Positions 47,601 to 59,358 of a stretch of DNA of 64,000 nt are shown piece by piece. Position 1 is the first letter of the stretch; each line of letters opens with the position of its first letter. The DNA comes from Calliopum simillimum. Taxonomy: Eukaryota > Arthropoda > Insecta > Diptera > Lauxaniidae. The stretch is taken from the NCBI GenBank assembly GCA_951812925.1, contig OX638370.1, positions 26,837,964-26,901,963 of the forward strand. Reading direction: 5' to 3'. Made by a program: the position numbers and the translations under genes. A model generated the notes under the pieces. The model saw only the letters and a program-made list of their open reading frames with translations. It did no database searches and was not told the origin of the DNA.

Positions 47601-47895
47601 ACTTTATTTAGGTCAAAATCAAAACGTGACTAACGGTGCTTTATAACAGACATTTCCTACTTTTTCGATTCGATTGTATCGAGTACACCAAACGTAATGC
47701 ATTACGAAAAAAGTGAAAAAGAATAAAATAAAAATTCATTCACGTTGTCTGTTTTGGTACCAAACAAAAGACGCACTTAAATATTTTTTTAGTTGCTAGA
47801 TATATTTATGAAATAAGTACAATCCTATAAATATACAATAACAATAAAAATAATTTTTACTACTATATACCCAAGTATACAAAAGATACTATATA
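47601..47895. other. No recognised feature
   Basis: AT-rich spacer. Confidence 0.4.
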
Positions 47896-47897
47896 AT

Positions 47898-48612
47898 AGG
47901 CGAGGAGCCGGCAATACTAAAAGTGCCGTCATCGCGGATTCTGAAAATTTTAATGCAGAATGGTAGTTTACACTACGACGAATAAGAAAAGCTTGGTCAG
48001 CATGGTTGTAGCCTGGCAGAAATATTTTTAAATGGTTTTTGAATTATTAAATTTTCGGAATGTTTTGCCGTCATCGCGGATTGTGATCAATCTTAATATT
48101 AATCGATGGTAAATTTTATAACCATTCAGAAAAAATCCGGCCGACCAAATTTTTTTTCCCGAAAATGACCGGCAGACCTATTTTAATGGTGCGACAGTGG
48201 GTACTTCCGGCAGTTTCTAAGCTCGCATACCAAGATATTTTTAAATTTAACATTAAAACACGTAAATTAAAAAAAAAAAAAAACAAATTTCGGTGATAAC
48301 AGAGAAATTGTACCCACCATTAAAATAGGTCTGCCGGTCGTTTTCGGCTAAAAAAAAATTGGTCGGCCGGATTTTTTCTGAATGGTTATAAAATTTACCA
48401 TCGATTAATATTAAGATTGATCAAAATCCGCGATGACGGCAAAACATTCCGAAAATTTAATAATTCAAAAACCATTAAAAAATATTTCTGCCAGGCTACA
48501 ACCATGCTGACCAAGCTTTTCTTATTCGTCTTAGTGTAAACTACCATTCTGCATTAAAAATTTCAGAATCCGCGATGACGGCACTTTTAGTATTGCCGGC
48601 TCCCGGACTATA
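47898..48612. mobile_element. Foldback element with ~300-bp arms
   Basis: GGAGCCGGCAATACTAAAAG at 47,904 has its exact complement ending at 48,603, and the arms stay nearly identical inwards through CCGTCATCGCGGATT, AGCTTGGTCAGCATGGTTGT and TCCGGCCGACC to about 48,200 and 48,300. Identity by eye is above 90%, so it is fairly young. CCGTCATCGCGGATT occurs twice in each arm. The centre is at about 48,253. There is no open frame of note and no clear target duplication. Confidence 0.75.
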
Positions 48613-49520
48613 AGTATATACAAAAAAAAAAAAAAAAATCAGGCGTGATGAAATGAAATACATAATGAGTGAGGAATAAAAAATAAGTAAAACAAAAACA
48701 AATAATAATTTGACGTTAAACAAATATTACAGTAAAATAAGTTAAGAAAAATAATTTATATTCCAGTCACGCTGAATTTCTAGACACGTACAACTTTAGT
48801 GCAACAACTTAAACAACAAAAAGATCTTGTGCTACTAATAATAGTAACAAATATATAAATACATACGTATTTGTGTGTATGTATTTTCTTGATGTTAATG
48901 TATGTAAGTGAGAGACACATAAAAAGAATGCATACGAAATTTGCTTTAATTCGATATACCTACTAAAAGTTAAAGTTTGGAATTGTAACTTTTTGATAGG
49001 TGAAATAAAAATGTTCAAAAAAATTATAAATATTTTCACCTGTAACTCTTTGGATGGAGCATAGAGCCAAAAAACTACACACTAAAAAGTGACAGTTTAC
49101 TTTTCTAACTTTTGCTTCCTTTAGTATTGATTTGAAATTTTTTTGGTATTAAATTCCGATTTTTTTCCAAATAAATTTAAAATTTATGCCAAAAAAGTAT
49201 GAAAAATATTCCAAAATGGTATAAAATTAAAACTTTTTATGTAATTTTTCTATATAAATACTTTTTGTTTTTAAAATTAAGCTAAAATTTTTACTGTGTA
49301 TAGAAAATGAATGAGGTAGTAGTGAGAGACCCCTAGCCCATTATTGAGCCAATCCCAATGCTTGATAGTTGAAACCACACAGTCGGATGGCAACTTTTCC
49401 TCAGCTCTGCATCTGATGTTAAATCGTTGTTTTACACAAGACACTTAGAACTTGACTTAATCAGTCCAGCGAATTATTTTTGTTGAAATCTTTATATTGA
49501 CCTTTATATTGACCTTTATA
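48613..49520. other. No recognised feature
   Basis: AT-rich, with a poly-A run at 48,621-48,636. Confidence 0.45.
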
Positions 49521-49524
49521 TTCC

Positions 49525-49794
49525 CCTCTAGTACACCTAAATATTCTTCGTATTGACTATGAAGCTTTCGGATGACCTTCGGAAACTTTTGGGTGTTCCA
49601 GAAAATAATAAATTGTACCTCGTTGATAGTCTGCAATAGAAGAAACATAGATATTCTTAGTTTTCACTATAAATCCTTCGGTTGACCATCGTAAACTTTT
49701 GGGTGTCCAAGAAAACTGTAAATTAGATTTCGTTGATAGTCCACCATACATGTTTTCCTTCTACTATACATTTATATTTATCTTTCGTTTTGAC
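49525..49794. repeat. ~120-bp tandem units interrupted by the nested insertion
   Basis: CTCTAGTACACCTAAATATT precedes CTTCGTATTGACTATGAAG. The segment AAACTTTTGGGTGT(T/C)C and TTTCGTTGATAGTC recurs at 49,585 and 49,703 (about 118 bp apart). CTCTAGTATACCTAGATATT and CTTCGTTTTGACTATGAAA resume at 51,961, on the far side of the nested cluster. This fits one tandem repeat split by insertion. Confidence 0.5.
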
Positions 49795-49922
49795 TAGTGA
49801 TGAGCAAAATTAGTCTTGGTCTTGAGTCTTGTTCTTGGTCTCGAAAAATTACCAAGACCATATCAGTCTTGCACCCGATAATCATCAAGACGAAGACTGT
49901 TTTCCAGTCTTCGTAATTACTA

Positions 49923-51226
49923 AAAGGTGTTTTTTTTAGAGGTATAGAACTTCGAATTGAAATAAAACACAAGAAAATCGTTTTAATGTCCATCAATTTG
50001 GCTTTATTGGAAGGATAATTTTATGCCATTAATGTTTAAATATGATTTCGGGCATGTGGCCGCCGCGGCTGGCTCGAATAAAGCCAATTCTACAGGTCCA
50101 ATTTTCAACCACTTTTTCGAGCATATGGGGCCGTATGTCGGCAATAACGCCACGAATGTTGGCTTCCAAGTCCCTTAACGTTTCTGGTTTGTTGGCGTAG
50201 ACGAGCGACTTCACATATCCCCAAAGAAAATAATCAAATGGTGTCAAATCACACGATCTTGGTGGCCAATTGACAGGTCCATTCCGCGAAATTATGCGCT
50301 CATCGAATGTTTCCTTCAATAAATCGATTGTGACGTGCGCTGTGTGGCATGTAGCGCCGTCTTGTTGGAACCACAACTCATCCACATTCATGCCATCTAA
50401 TTCGGGAACAAAATAGTCGGTTATCATGGCTCTATACCGGTCTCCATTAACGGTAACTGACTCTCCAGCATTATTTCGGAAGAAGTATGGCCCAATGACT
50501 CCATCAGCCCATAGAGCACACCAAACAGTCAGTTTTTGTGGATGTAATGGCGTCTCAAGGGTCTCATGTGGATTCTCTTTACTCCAAATGCGGCAATTTT
50601 GCTTGTTGACGTAGCCATTCAACCAAAAATGAGCCTCATCACTGAACAAAATTTTGCGATGAAAATCAGCATCGAGATCGATCTCATTTTCGGCCCATAC
50701 ACCAAAATCACGACGCATTGCATGGTCTCGCGGCTTTAATTCTTGCACAAGCTGGATCTTGTAAGGTCGCAAGCCAAGATCTTTGCGCAAAATCTTCCAT
50801 AAAGTTGATGGACAAAGCTCCAATTGCTGTGCACGGTGGCGAATCGATTCATTCAGGTCCTCTTCAAGATTTTGCTCTACAGCGGCAATTGTTTCTTCGG
50901 TGCGCACTGTTCGACGTCTCTGCGGATGTGTATTATCACATAGAGTAAACGTAGTGTGAAAACGATCCATGGTTAACCGAATTAATTGCTCTGATGGACG
51001 ATTATGTCGACCATAAAATGGACGGAGCTTGCGGTAAACTTTGCGAACTGAACCATTATTTTCGAAATAAATTTGCACGATTTGCAAGCGTTGTTCTTTT
51101 GTCAACCTGTTCATGATGCAATGGCAAACCAAACTGAACATAAATGACATTAGAGTTGCCAGATTTGACCACAAAATGCCAGTTTTATCTCTATTCGAAA
51201 AACAAACCTCTAAAAAAAACACCCTT
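49923..51226 (-). mobile_element. Complete rosa-type (DD41D) transposon
   Basis: The element is 1,304 bp. Its ends are 21-bp inverted repeats starting AA(A/G)GGTGTTTTTTTTAGAGG with one mismatch, at 49,923-49,943 and 51,206-51,226, and each is flanked by TA (49,921-49,922 and 51,227-51,228), the target duplication of the Tc1/mariner group. It encodes one intact transposase. Close match of the ends, an unbroken frame and clear TA flanks suggest recent insertion. Confidence 0.88.
50029..51114 (-). CDS. Intact DD41D (rosa-type) transposase
   Basis: The enzyme would excise and reinsert the element by binding its inverted ends. I choose the Met at 51,114 (MNRLTKEQRLQIV), giving 361 residues; an upstream in-frame Met lies inside the terminal repeat and adds 36 residues without similarity. 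Residues 1-60 are the helix-turn-helix of the DUF4817 type (LTKEQRLQIVQIYFENNGSV, RKVYRKLRPFYG). A second HTH-like part (HRAQQLELCPSTLWKILRKD) follows at about 95-115. Then come the catalytic residues: Asp in ILFSDEAHFWLNGYVNKQN, Asp in WFQQDGATCHTAH, and Asp in DLTPFDYFLWGYV. Between the second and third Asp are 41 residues, the spacing that defines rosa (DD41D) elements. No stop or frameshift is seen. Activity is inference. Confidence 0.9.
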   Translation of the reverse strand: MNRLTKEQRLQIVQIYFENNGSVRKVYRKLRPFYGRHNRPSEQLIRLTMDRFHTTFTLCDNTHPQRRRTVRTEETIAAVEQNLEEDLNESIRHRAQQLELCPSTLWKILRKDLGLRPYKIQLVQELKPRDHAMRRDFGVWAENEIDLDADFHRKILFSDEAHFWLNGYVNKQNCRIWSKENPHETLETPLHPQKLTVWCALWADGVIGPYFFRNNAGESVTVNGDRYRAMITDYFVPELDGMNVDELWFQQDGATCHTAHVTIDLLKETFDERIISRNGPVNWPPRSCDLTPFDYFLWGYVKSLVYANKPETLRDLEANIRGVIADIRPHMLEKVVENWTCRIGFIRASRGGHMPEIIFKH

Positions 51227-51229
51227 TAG

Positions 51230-51728
51230 TTAATAGGTGTTTCACGCCCGTTGACGTTATGAAATAAAGCCCAAAGAAATAACGCCCAAAAAAAAACGAA
51301 ATTATGCCCAAAAAATAAAATGACGTTATAACGCCCAAAATAAAAAACGAAATAACGCCCAAAAGATATGAAATAACGCCCAAAAACAAAAACGAAATAA
51401 CGCTCAAATCATTTTCATATAAATTTGAGCGATAATTATTTTGAAAATAACGCCCAAAAATTTGGGCCTTATTTCGTTTTTTTTGGGCGTTATTTCGTTT
51501 AATTTTTAAAAAATGAAATAACGCCCAAAAACTAAAAACGAAATAACGCCCAAATTATGTTCATACAAATAAATTTTGGGCGTTATTTCCAAAATGATTA
51601 TCGCCCAAATTTATATGAAAATAATTTGGGCGTTATTTCGTTTTTGATTTTTGGCGTTATTGCGTCATTTTATTTATTGGGCGTTTTTTCGTTTTTTTTT
51701 TTTGGGCGTTATTTCCTATGGCCCGCCC
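51230..51728. repeat. Palindrome built from repeated CGAAATAACGCCCAAAA
   Basis: The left half has about nine copies of (C/T)GAAATAACGCCCAAA in tandem at 17-35 bp spacing. The right half has the complement, TTTGGGCGTTATTTCG, in mirrored order. Matching positions on both arms (for example AATAAAATGACG near 51,318 and its complement near 51,665) place the centre at about 51,490. Smaller hairpins (TTTCATATAAATTTGAGCG) are embedded. It has no coding capacity and is not like any family I know. A 50-bp relative is at 32,330-32,420. Confidence 0.7.
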
Positions 51729-51968
51729 ATTCTGACGATGAAATCATTTCTTAATTTGAAATTTGGCATCATAAAAACCCAACTGCTTTGGAAAAATAAG
51801 GTTTAAAAATTTTGAATACTCAATAATCTCTAGAAATTTTTTCTAGTCCGAGACCAAGACTTAATGACTAAGATCAAGACCAAGGTCAAGACTTAATATC
51901 AAAAACAAGACCAAGACTAAGACTCAATGTGCAAGATCAAGACCAAGACTGCTATGGTCCCTCTAGTA

Positions 51969-53400
51969 TACCTAGATATTCTTCGTTTTGACTATGAAAA
52001 TTTTGCAAAATTTTCAGCGAAAAGTTTCTGAGTGACAATGCTTCAGACACACACACTCATTTTTATATATAAAGATAAAAAATTTCGGAGGATCAAAGCC
52101 GCCAGACCTTCCACCCAAAATTCTTTAAGTGAGAGTGAGGATCGCCAGCTCAATGCAACTAAATCTAATATGCACACTTTAAACTATTTGGTACTTCTTA
52201 AGAGACCACTCGCAAAAAATCCAGAAGATTTTACAGATGGCAACACTGTTAAATGGTAAAAATTTAAGTGTTTTAAGTGTTCTTAGTTTTTTCTGCATAT
52301 GAATTAGTGACTTGGAAAAACTGTGCTTAATTCGTGTGAAGCTTTAAATAAAGCAAACAAACTTAAATAAGAGACTTATTAATGAGATTAGTATTCTTTG
52401 GATTACATCACAACCAACGGTGGGCACCAACACGCACGCAAAACTCTCGTTGAACTTACAGAAGAACTTGCGCCCATCTTTGTGGTCACAACCAAGTGAT
52501 CGAACTCTTGAAAAGTGACCAACACAAAATAATGACTAATTTTCGTTAAAATGTTTTCAAGTCTGTAAAAATTGTTTGAGCTGAATGTGAAATTTTTAAA
52601 CCTGAAATGTAATGTAACTTTCATAAGATGATATATTCATAAAGAATTCCAAGTATCATTCTCAAATTCACTGCCATATTTTACATTCGTTGTCTTACAA
52701 CATCTCCACTTTTGCTAATATCAAAAAATTAGCTGTCAAAATGTCATATCAAATGTTGTTTGATATTTGACACATTTGTGTCATTGTCATTTTGTGACAA
52801 GAATTCATGGTTGCTGCTTCTTTTTTTGTAGAACTCTTTTTTTTAGCAACAGTTTTTGGAAATATGATGACATTAATGCATTTTTTTTTTTGTGCATTGA
52901 CTTCAAGTAGCAATACAAAAAATGCAATATTATGGCTTGGTAAATATTGTTTTTTTTTGGTACTAATTTCAGTGAACATTTGCTATAACTACTTTTTTAT
53001 CAAAGTTCAAGTGGCTAACTAAAATGTATTCTCATGCCATATGTATATATTAATATTAACGATTTTTTAGAAATAAATTTAAATAAATATTTCAATAATA
53101 TTTCTGTATCAAAAATACCATTTCTAATATAATCTCTTATTCCCTTTCTGCATGAAATTTTCCATAAAAAATTCAATATGTGCACAATTAGTATGTAATT
53201 ATATTGAAAATACACGTATTATTTAAATGAAATTTCCCCATCATATCCGCTTAATAATGTGCAACAAATTTAATAAACTAAACCGAAAAAGTTCAAGTAA
53301 TCAATCAATAATAATTCTGGTAAAAGTCTAATCAAAAGGCTAAAATCCAAACAGCGAAAATGATGTCAGTGCCAAGGGTTTTGACGCCTAAATATAGGCA
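51969..53400. other. No recognised gene
   Basis: AT-rich, apart from a hairpin TCATATCAAATG/TTTGATATTTGACA with TGTCA words at 52,735-52,800. Short opposing frames near 52,750-53,020 overlap each other and are not supported. Confidence 0.45.
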
Positions 53401-54230
53401 ATGACAATGACATCGCACAAAAAAGTTTTACCTTAGCTCAGACGTAAAAAAAAAATCAATCAAAAATTATATAAAAAATTTTATAAAGCGCCAGATTTAA
53501 GAAAAAAGTCAAAAGAGAATCCAAAAAAATAACATGCCAGCAATTTACTGGCAAGAACACAACGACGTCATCATCATTAGTAATAGGGCCATATGTTAAA
53601 ATAAAAGCGAAAATATGAAAGCAAAACGAAAAACCAAAATATGTACATTCACAACCACAATTATAACAAAAAAAAAAAAAAAAAAAATAATAATAATAAG
53701 TAATAACCATAAAAATAAATTTTAAATGATATTTTCAATGGAAAATTTTACACTGAAATTAAAATTTCATATGAAATTATGCGCCAATTTGAAATGGCAT
53801 TTTTGAATGGCGTAAACCAAAACATCGGAATTACACTTTTATTCCTTAATATTCTTTTCTGCTTTGAATGCACTTTTATTATTGGGGACTTGATTTTGTT
53901 TAACAACTTAAAAAAAACTTGGGCTTATCTGTTTCCGTCGGGTTCAAAAATTGGCCCTTTTCTTAAGAAAAAGATTTACACAAAATTATTCTTTCAAAAT
54001 ATTCAATAAAGAAATGTAGAGTGGTGATCGAAAGAAATTGACTTGCTAAAAGGCAGGCGGAGTGTCATGTGTGTCACCGTCTCCAGGCCCAAAAAAAAAA
54101 GTGTAATGGACTTTTTATTTCTTACTAGCTTTTGCTCGGTGAGCGTCGCCTCATCTTTATCCCAGTGAATTGTACGTATGTTTTCAAGGTGTGGTCTATG
54201 CAATTTTTCCAGTTGATTTTATTTTTACAG
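53401..54230. other. No recognised feature
   Basis: Includes a poly-A run and (ATA)n at 53,669-53,700. The frame at 53,779-54,009 is hydrophobic AT-rich translation without a known family. Confidence 0.45.
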
Positions 54231-54231
54231 T

Positions 54232-54545
54232 TCAAATCTTGCATGAGTTATGGAACACCCTTATACCTCTGGAACTAGAAACTATAGAGATTTAATGATT
54301 ATCGCAAAAGAAGCTTATTTTAATTTTATATTTATGGCTTAATAAATCCTGGAGAATTGTCTTTCCTCGAGTTAAGTTGATTTTGCCAAAAGTCAACAGA
54401 TATGTGCCAAATTCATTCCGGTCCGTCAAACAGTTTCTGAGATATGTTAAGTTTTGTTTTTTAGAGGTGCGGCACAGCCCATTTTTCTCCATACAAAAGA
54501 CGAAAAATTATAAGGGCGTGGCATCGATAATATTTTTATATCCGG
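54232..54545. repeat. Solo MITE end and a degenerate dispersed repeat
   Basis: AAATCTTGCATGAGTTATGG and AACACCC at 54,236-54,262 repeat the right end of the MITE at 15,633-15,982. After it, 54,380-54,535 carries TGTGCCAAATTCATTCCGG, GAGATATGTTAAGTTTTG and GGTGCGGCACAGCCC, resembling the style of the 24,969-25,520 units but not clearly the same family. Confidence 0.4.
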
Positions 54546-54599
54546 TCCTTCCCGTTATTGGCACTAACACATTTTATATCCTGCAGCAGATTTTAACTC

Positions 54600-55695
54600 A
54601 TTTTAAGCATTTTTTGCATATAAATCAGTTTTCCGATACTAATCTATCAATGTTTATCAACAATTTTTATCAAGAATCTTTAGCCGGAATGATGATCAAT
54701 CACGTTTAGCAACCCAACATGTTTTGACCGTTTTTTGCCCAAAAATTGGTTTTTCGATACTTTTATAACAATGTTTCACAACAAAGTTTAGCAACAATGT
54801 TTAATAAACATGTTTAACAACTTCTAGCAACAATTTTTACCAAGAATCTTCAGCCAAAATGCTGAGCAATCATGTTTAGCAACAATTTTAAGCAACAATG
54901 TATAGGAACAATGTTTTAGGAACAGTGTTTAGCAACAATATTTATTAACAATATTGAGGTATAATGATTAGCAACATGTTTAGCAACTCAACATGTTTTG
55001 AACGTTTTTTACCCATAAATTGGTTTTTCGATACTTATATAACAATGTTTAGCAACAATGCTTAGGTACAATGTTTAAGTAGAATGCTTAGCAACCCAAC
55101 ATGTTTTGACAGTTGTTTGCCCATAAATTGGTTTTTCGATACTTTTATAACAATGTTTAGCAACAAAGTTTAGCAACAATATTTAACAACAATGTTGAAC
55201 AACAATTTTAAGCAACAATTTTTAACAAGAATCTTTAGCCAGAATGCTGAGCAATCATGTTTAGCAAAAGTTTTGAGCAACAATGATTAGGACCAAAGTT
55301 TTGTGACAATGTTTTAGGAAGAATGTTTAGCAACATGCTTAGCAACATGCTTAGCAACAATGTTTATTAACAATGATAAGCTACAATGATTAGCAACATG
55401 TTTAGCAACCCAACACATTTTGACCATTTTTTTACCCATAAATTGGTTTCTCGATACTTATGTAACAATGTTTAACAACAGAGTTTAGCAACAATGTTTA
55501 ACAACAATTTTAAGCAACAATTTTTATCAAGAATCTTCAGTCAGAATGCTGAGCAATCATGTTTAGCAACAATTTGTAGCAACAATGTTTAGGAACAATG
55601 TTTTGTGAACAATGTTTAGCAACATGTTTAGTAACATGTTTAGCAACATGTTTAGAAAAATGTTGAGCAACATGCTTAGCAACAGTGTTTAAATT
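54600..55695. repeat. GTTTAGCAACAAT array with higher-order units
   Basis: The word GTTTAGCAACAAT or GTTTAGCAACATG recurs several dozen times. A longer segment, CAACATGTTTTGACCGTTTT then TGCCCATAAATTGGTTTTTC and GATACTTTTATAAC, recurs at about 54,715, 54,985, 55,098 and 55,409, and TTTATCAAGAATCTT with AGCCAGAATGCTGAGCAATC recurs between them. So short words are nested in larger, irregular units of about 110-310 bp. It is non-coding. Confidence 0.7.
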
Positions 55696-56810
55696 TATTT
55701 CTAACCTTTAAATAAAAGAAAAATGTTTCTAACAACTTGAGAGCTTAAATCAACAAAGGAAAAAAAAATGTTCTCAAAGTTATCAGCTCATCTAATCAAC
55801 GGCAACCTTACCAGTAACACGCAATTAGGCCTAAAAAAGTATAATGAATTTTAAACTTTTTGTTTTAATTTTTCCATTTAATTGATGTGCAACAAAGCCG
55901 AAATTTTGCTGGGCTAAGAAGCTAAAAATAAGAAAAAAATAAAAGAAAAAAAAAACAACCATTACTACAACAACAAAAATCTTACACACTCATATATTTC
56001 ATTCTAACATTTACAGTATAATTGTAGGTACACGAAAAAAAGAAAAAAATGTTTATTTGTATGAAGGTACCTCTATATAATAGGCGTCGTGCTTCATTAA
56101 TTTTTCAGAAACATGTTGAGAAAGTTTTTGTTGTTGCTGCTGTTGTTACAAAATTCTTTTCTTTGTATTTGTGTGCGCACTTTTTTCTTCTCTATTATTA
56201 TTTTTTTGTCTGCTTACTCTGTGCACAAAGAAATGTCTAAGAAAAGAAAAGAGAAAAAATACAATTAAAAAGAGAGCGAAAAAAAACCTGCAAGTTTTTC
56301 GTAATCAAGTTGTTTGAAATTCAGAGTAAAAAAAGGTAATTTAAGCTTTTTTTACATAAAAAAAAAATTAAAAACTTCTAATTACAGCACTTGAAAGTAA
56401 CAGTACTAAGTTTTAAATAATATCACTTTACTAAGTTAAATAGGCGAATGGGTTAAACGGTGCATACACTTTGGTTTAAAGAACTCATTACACTTATTAT
56501 GTTGCGGTATTAAGTTTAAAAAAGATTGGTCCTTGGTGAATAGCTATGATTTGAAATATTTTTGCCCTCCCATTATTGAGCAGTTTATGTATAATCTGAC
56601 AGCTGAGCTTACTGCTGGTTTTTAACTATTGGTACAGCACTGTGTACATCCAGAACACAAAAAGATGTAGACCTAAGTGCTTCTGTAGTGCTTCCGATAT
56701 GCTAAATCTGTGAACTTCTCGATATGAAAATATAAATTGAAGTTATCTTCGAAATCATATTTTAGAGATTCATCGTAATATCGAATTGTGTTGAACTTTG
56801 TATGAAATTA
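55696..56810. other. No recognised feature
   Basis: AT-rich with A-runs. The frame at 56,049-56,240 is unsupported. Confidence 0.45.
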
Positions 56811-56814
56811 ATAT

Positions 56815-56995
56815 AAAGGGTGTATTGCATAAGTTTCCGATGCTTTTGGGAGGTGATAGAGGAAGAAAATCTGTTTTAACCCTATAACTGTTGAGGGCTA
56901 CATTTTAGACCACCCCCATGTGCAATTTTTTGTTAGTCTAGGTCTCCTCTATCACCTCTCAGAAGCTTCGTGATTTTATGCATTACATCCTGTTT
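56815..56995. mobile_element. Short MITE related to 18,418-20,275
   Basis: The left end, AGGGTGTATTGCATAAG then GGGAGGTGATAGAGGA, is matched in reverse by TCCTCTATCACCTCTCAGAA and TTATGCATTACATCCTG, giving inverted ends of about 45-50 bp at roughly 75-80% identity in a 180-bp element. The inner CTACATTTTAGACCACCCCC and TTTTTTGTTAGTCTAGG also occur in the arms at 18,430-18,530 and 20,190-20,272. Confidence 0.6.
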
Positions 56996-59355
56996 ATACC
57001 TGCGTATTCTTGCTCCTAAGTAAATATTTTATTCTTCGAAAGAGTCTCGCTTCCATAGTTATTTTCTTACTCCAATTTCAGGTACGCTCCTATCTATTCC
57101 ATCTGAAATAAAATGTGGTGAAAAAAGTTCACTCAACTTTTCAGTTCAAAAAGTTAAGTGCTTATGTCGTTTTTTTTTTCGTTGTTGTTATATCTTATTA
57201 TGATTCTGTTTTGTATTTTTTTTTCTTCTGTTTTCTTATAACCTGCCTTAACTTCTGATCTCTGTCGTTCTCTAAAAATTGTTGTTTAATGTGACATTTC
57301 TAACAACGTCATTGTCTTAATCATCATCATCATTATCATTATAATCTGTTAAGATTTCATTTCGTTTTTATTTTTTTTTTTTTTTTTGTTCCGTCACTAC
57401 ATTTTATTCGGCATTAACCTTTACCTCACTTTCTTGTCGAATTGCTTTTCTTTTATTATACCGATTTGCTTTTATTTCTTTTTGCCTTAAATATTATTTT
57501 TTTGTATCTAATGTTTTTTGCTTGTGTTTTTTTCTAGTTTTTTGGAATTTAACAAAACTTTCTTGGGATATTTTGAACGCATTTTATGCTGTTTTTAGAC
57601 ATGCACGTTTATTTTTTTTTTTTCTTTTTAGTTTTTTTTTTAAGTACTCTACACTCAGAATTTTATGTAAACTTGTTAGCATAAGCTTAGAGTTTTCCAA
57701 AATTATTTTGATGATCTACAATATATAAAAAATGTTAAATGACAACATAAATGTCAATTTTTTCCGAGAATTCTGCAATGTTTTGTTACCTTTAGGTAGT
57801 TTTCCGGTAAGCGCTCCACATTCCAGATTCTTGAGACAAAAGCTGGTGGAATTTGGCTGTTGTCAAGAGGCATGCTTTTGGTGGCTCCGCTCAAGTTATT
57901 CTAAATGAGGGGGTGTTTGAAAGTTTGGTCTAAATTCTTATCTTTAACTGGATGGTTGTGGTTCTGCTAGAATTTTTTCGCCTGGTAATCTAAGGGACGT
58001 TTTTGCAAAACAAAGCTCGTTGTGCCCTTCGCTTTTGTGGCAGTTTCTCGCTATAATATTCTATATTATGTTCTTGTTTTATATACGCAGTCGTTTGATT
58101 TGCCTGATTTAAGAACTGAAAATCTTTCTTTCTTGATTTAGCGTCGTCTTGTTTTCAGACAGCACGTTTCCTTGTTCATTCAATGCTTCTTCAACAATTA
58201 ATGTAGGGTGTTTTACTACCGGCTAGGTAGATCACAATATTTCTACTTGCGTTGTTTTTAATTTGGAATAATTTGTGTGTGTTTTTTTCAATATTTCATT
58301 CTTATTTCTAGATATCGTTTATTACATGCAGCACATGTCACTGTTGCTGTTGTCAACTCTTGAAGGAATTGTTTTTTTTTCGGTTCATCTTTATCTTCTC
58401 TTTGATATGCTCCAATTGACAGCAGCATTTCTATTTTTTTTTTTTTTTTTTTGAAAATAATGGTTTTTTATTTTTAGCTGTCGTCATGTTTGTTTTTTAA
58501 TACATTTTTCAAGTAATTATTTTTATGTTTTTCACAGTTTTAAATTTTTTTTGTTTGGATTTTGAATGAAAATATGATGGTTTTGCTTCCGAAAATTAGG
58601 ATTATTTTGTGGAAAAAATTTGGATAGCAAATTATTTAATAATTTTAAAATTTTTTTTTTCTATGATGGTCTTAACTCTCGCTAAAATTAGCATTTCGAA
58701 CAAATTTCCCAAACATTACAAAATTTTCAAATCGATAAAATTAAAATATTTTTAAAATCGACATGAAATAAAATAAACCAAAGTTTATTTTTAAAGAAGG
58801 AAAAAATAAAACCATAAAACTGAAGAGAAAAAGAAAAACATCCATACATCGAAATAAATTTTTAATGATTTTTCCCTCATAAAAATTTACTTTGACATTA
58901 AAGTGTTGTATAACTTGTAAAATTGTAAACAACATTAAAGAAAATTATAACAATTTATTACTTATCGATCCAATTAACTAACGATGTTCCAGCAAATGCA
59001 TGTCACTGTATGTATGTGCTTGTCAGTGTTGCCATTTTACATTGCGCGTTGTCTGGTTATTTTGGTAGCTTGACTTGTTAACTGCCATCCATGGTTGTGG
59101 TTGCTGTCTAAAGAGCAAAGAGGCAATGGGAGGAATGAAAATGCATAAAATCGAAATAACGCGCACATATACCACAAAGAAAGGAGAATGTGTCCTTCAA
59201 ATAAATTTTTGTATGTGGTTAACTCTATCAAAAGTTATTTATTAATAATAAATACATTTTGATAGGTAGCACTGAATTGAAAGCTTAAATGTTGCTTACA
59301 CATCAATTTGTATGTATGAACTTATTGAAATATTTATAAGACATGTGCGTACTTA
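56996..59355. other. No recognised gene
   Basis: AT-rich with long T-runs. 57,800-58,250 is somewhat less AT-rich and might be a decayed LINE (QNKARCALRFCGSFSL at about 57,995 resembles an RT-downstream segment only loosely). I do not call it. Confidence 0.4.
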
Positions 59356-59358
59356 ATA

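Larger units (their letters stand above)
49795..51968. mobile_element. GACCAAGAC-family element split by nested insertions
   Basis: The left part, 49,795-49,920, starts TAGTGATGAGCAAAATTAGT and carries CTTGGTCTTG words. The right part, about 51,735-51,960, carries TTGGCATCATAAAAACCCAA and repeated AAGACCAAGACT. Together they match the order at 12,990-13,170. The two halves are separated by the rosa-type transposon and the GGGCGTT palindrome. Confidence 0.5.

Noticed and set aside
51115..51222. N-terminal extension of the DD41D transposase
   Set aside because: It would begin inside the terminal inverted repeat and has no family similarity; the Met before NRLTKEQR fits the domain start.
57800..58250. 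Possible decayed LINE reverse transcriptase tail
   Set aside because: Only one short stretch is loosely similar; no motif such as FADD is present.
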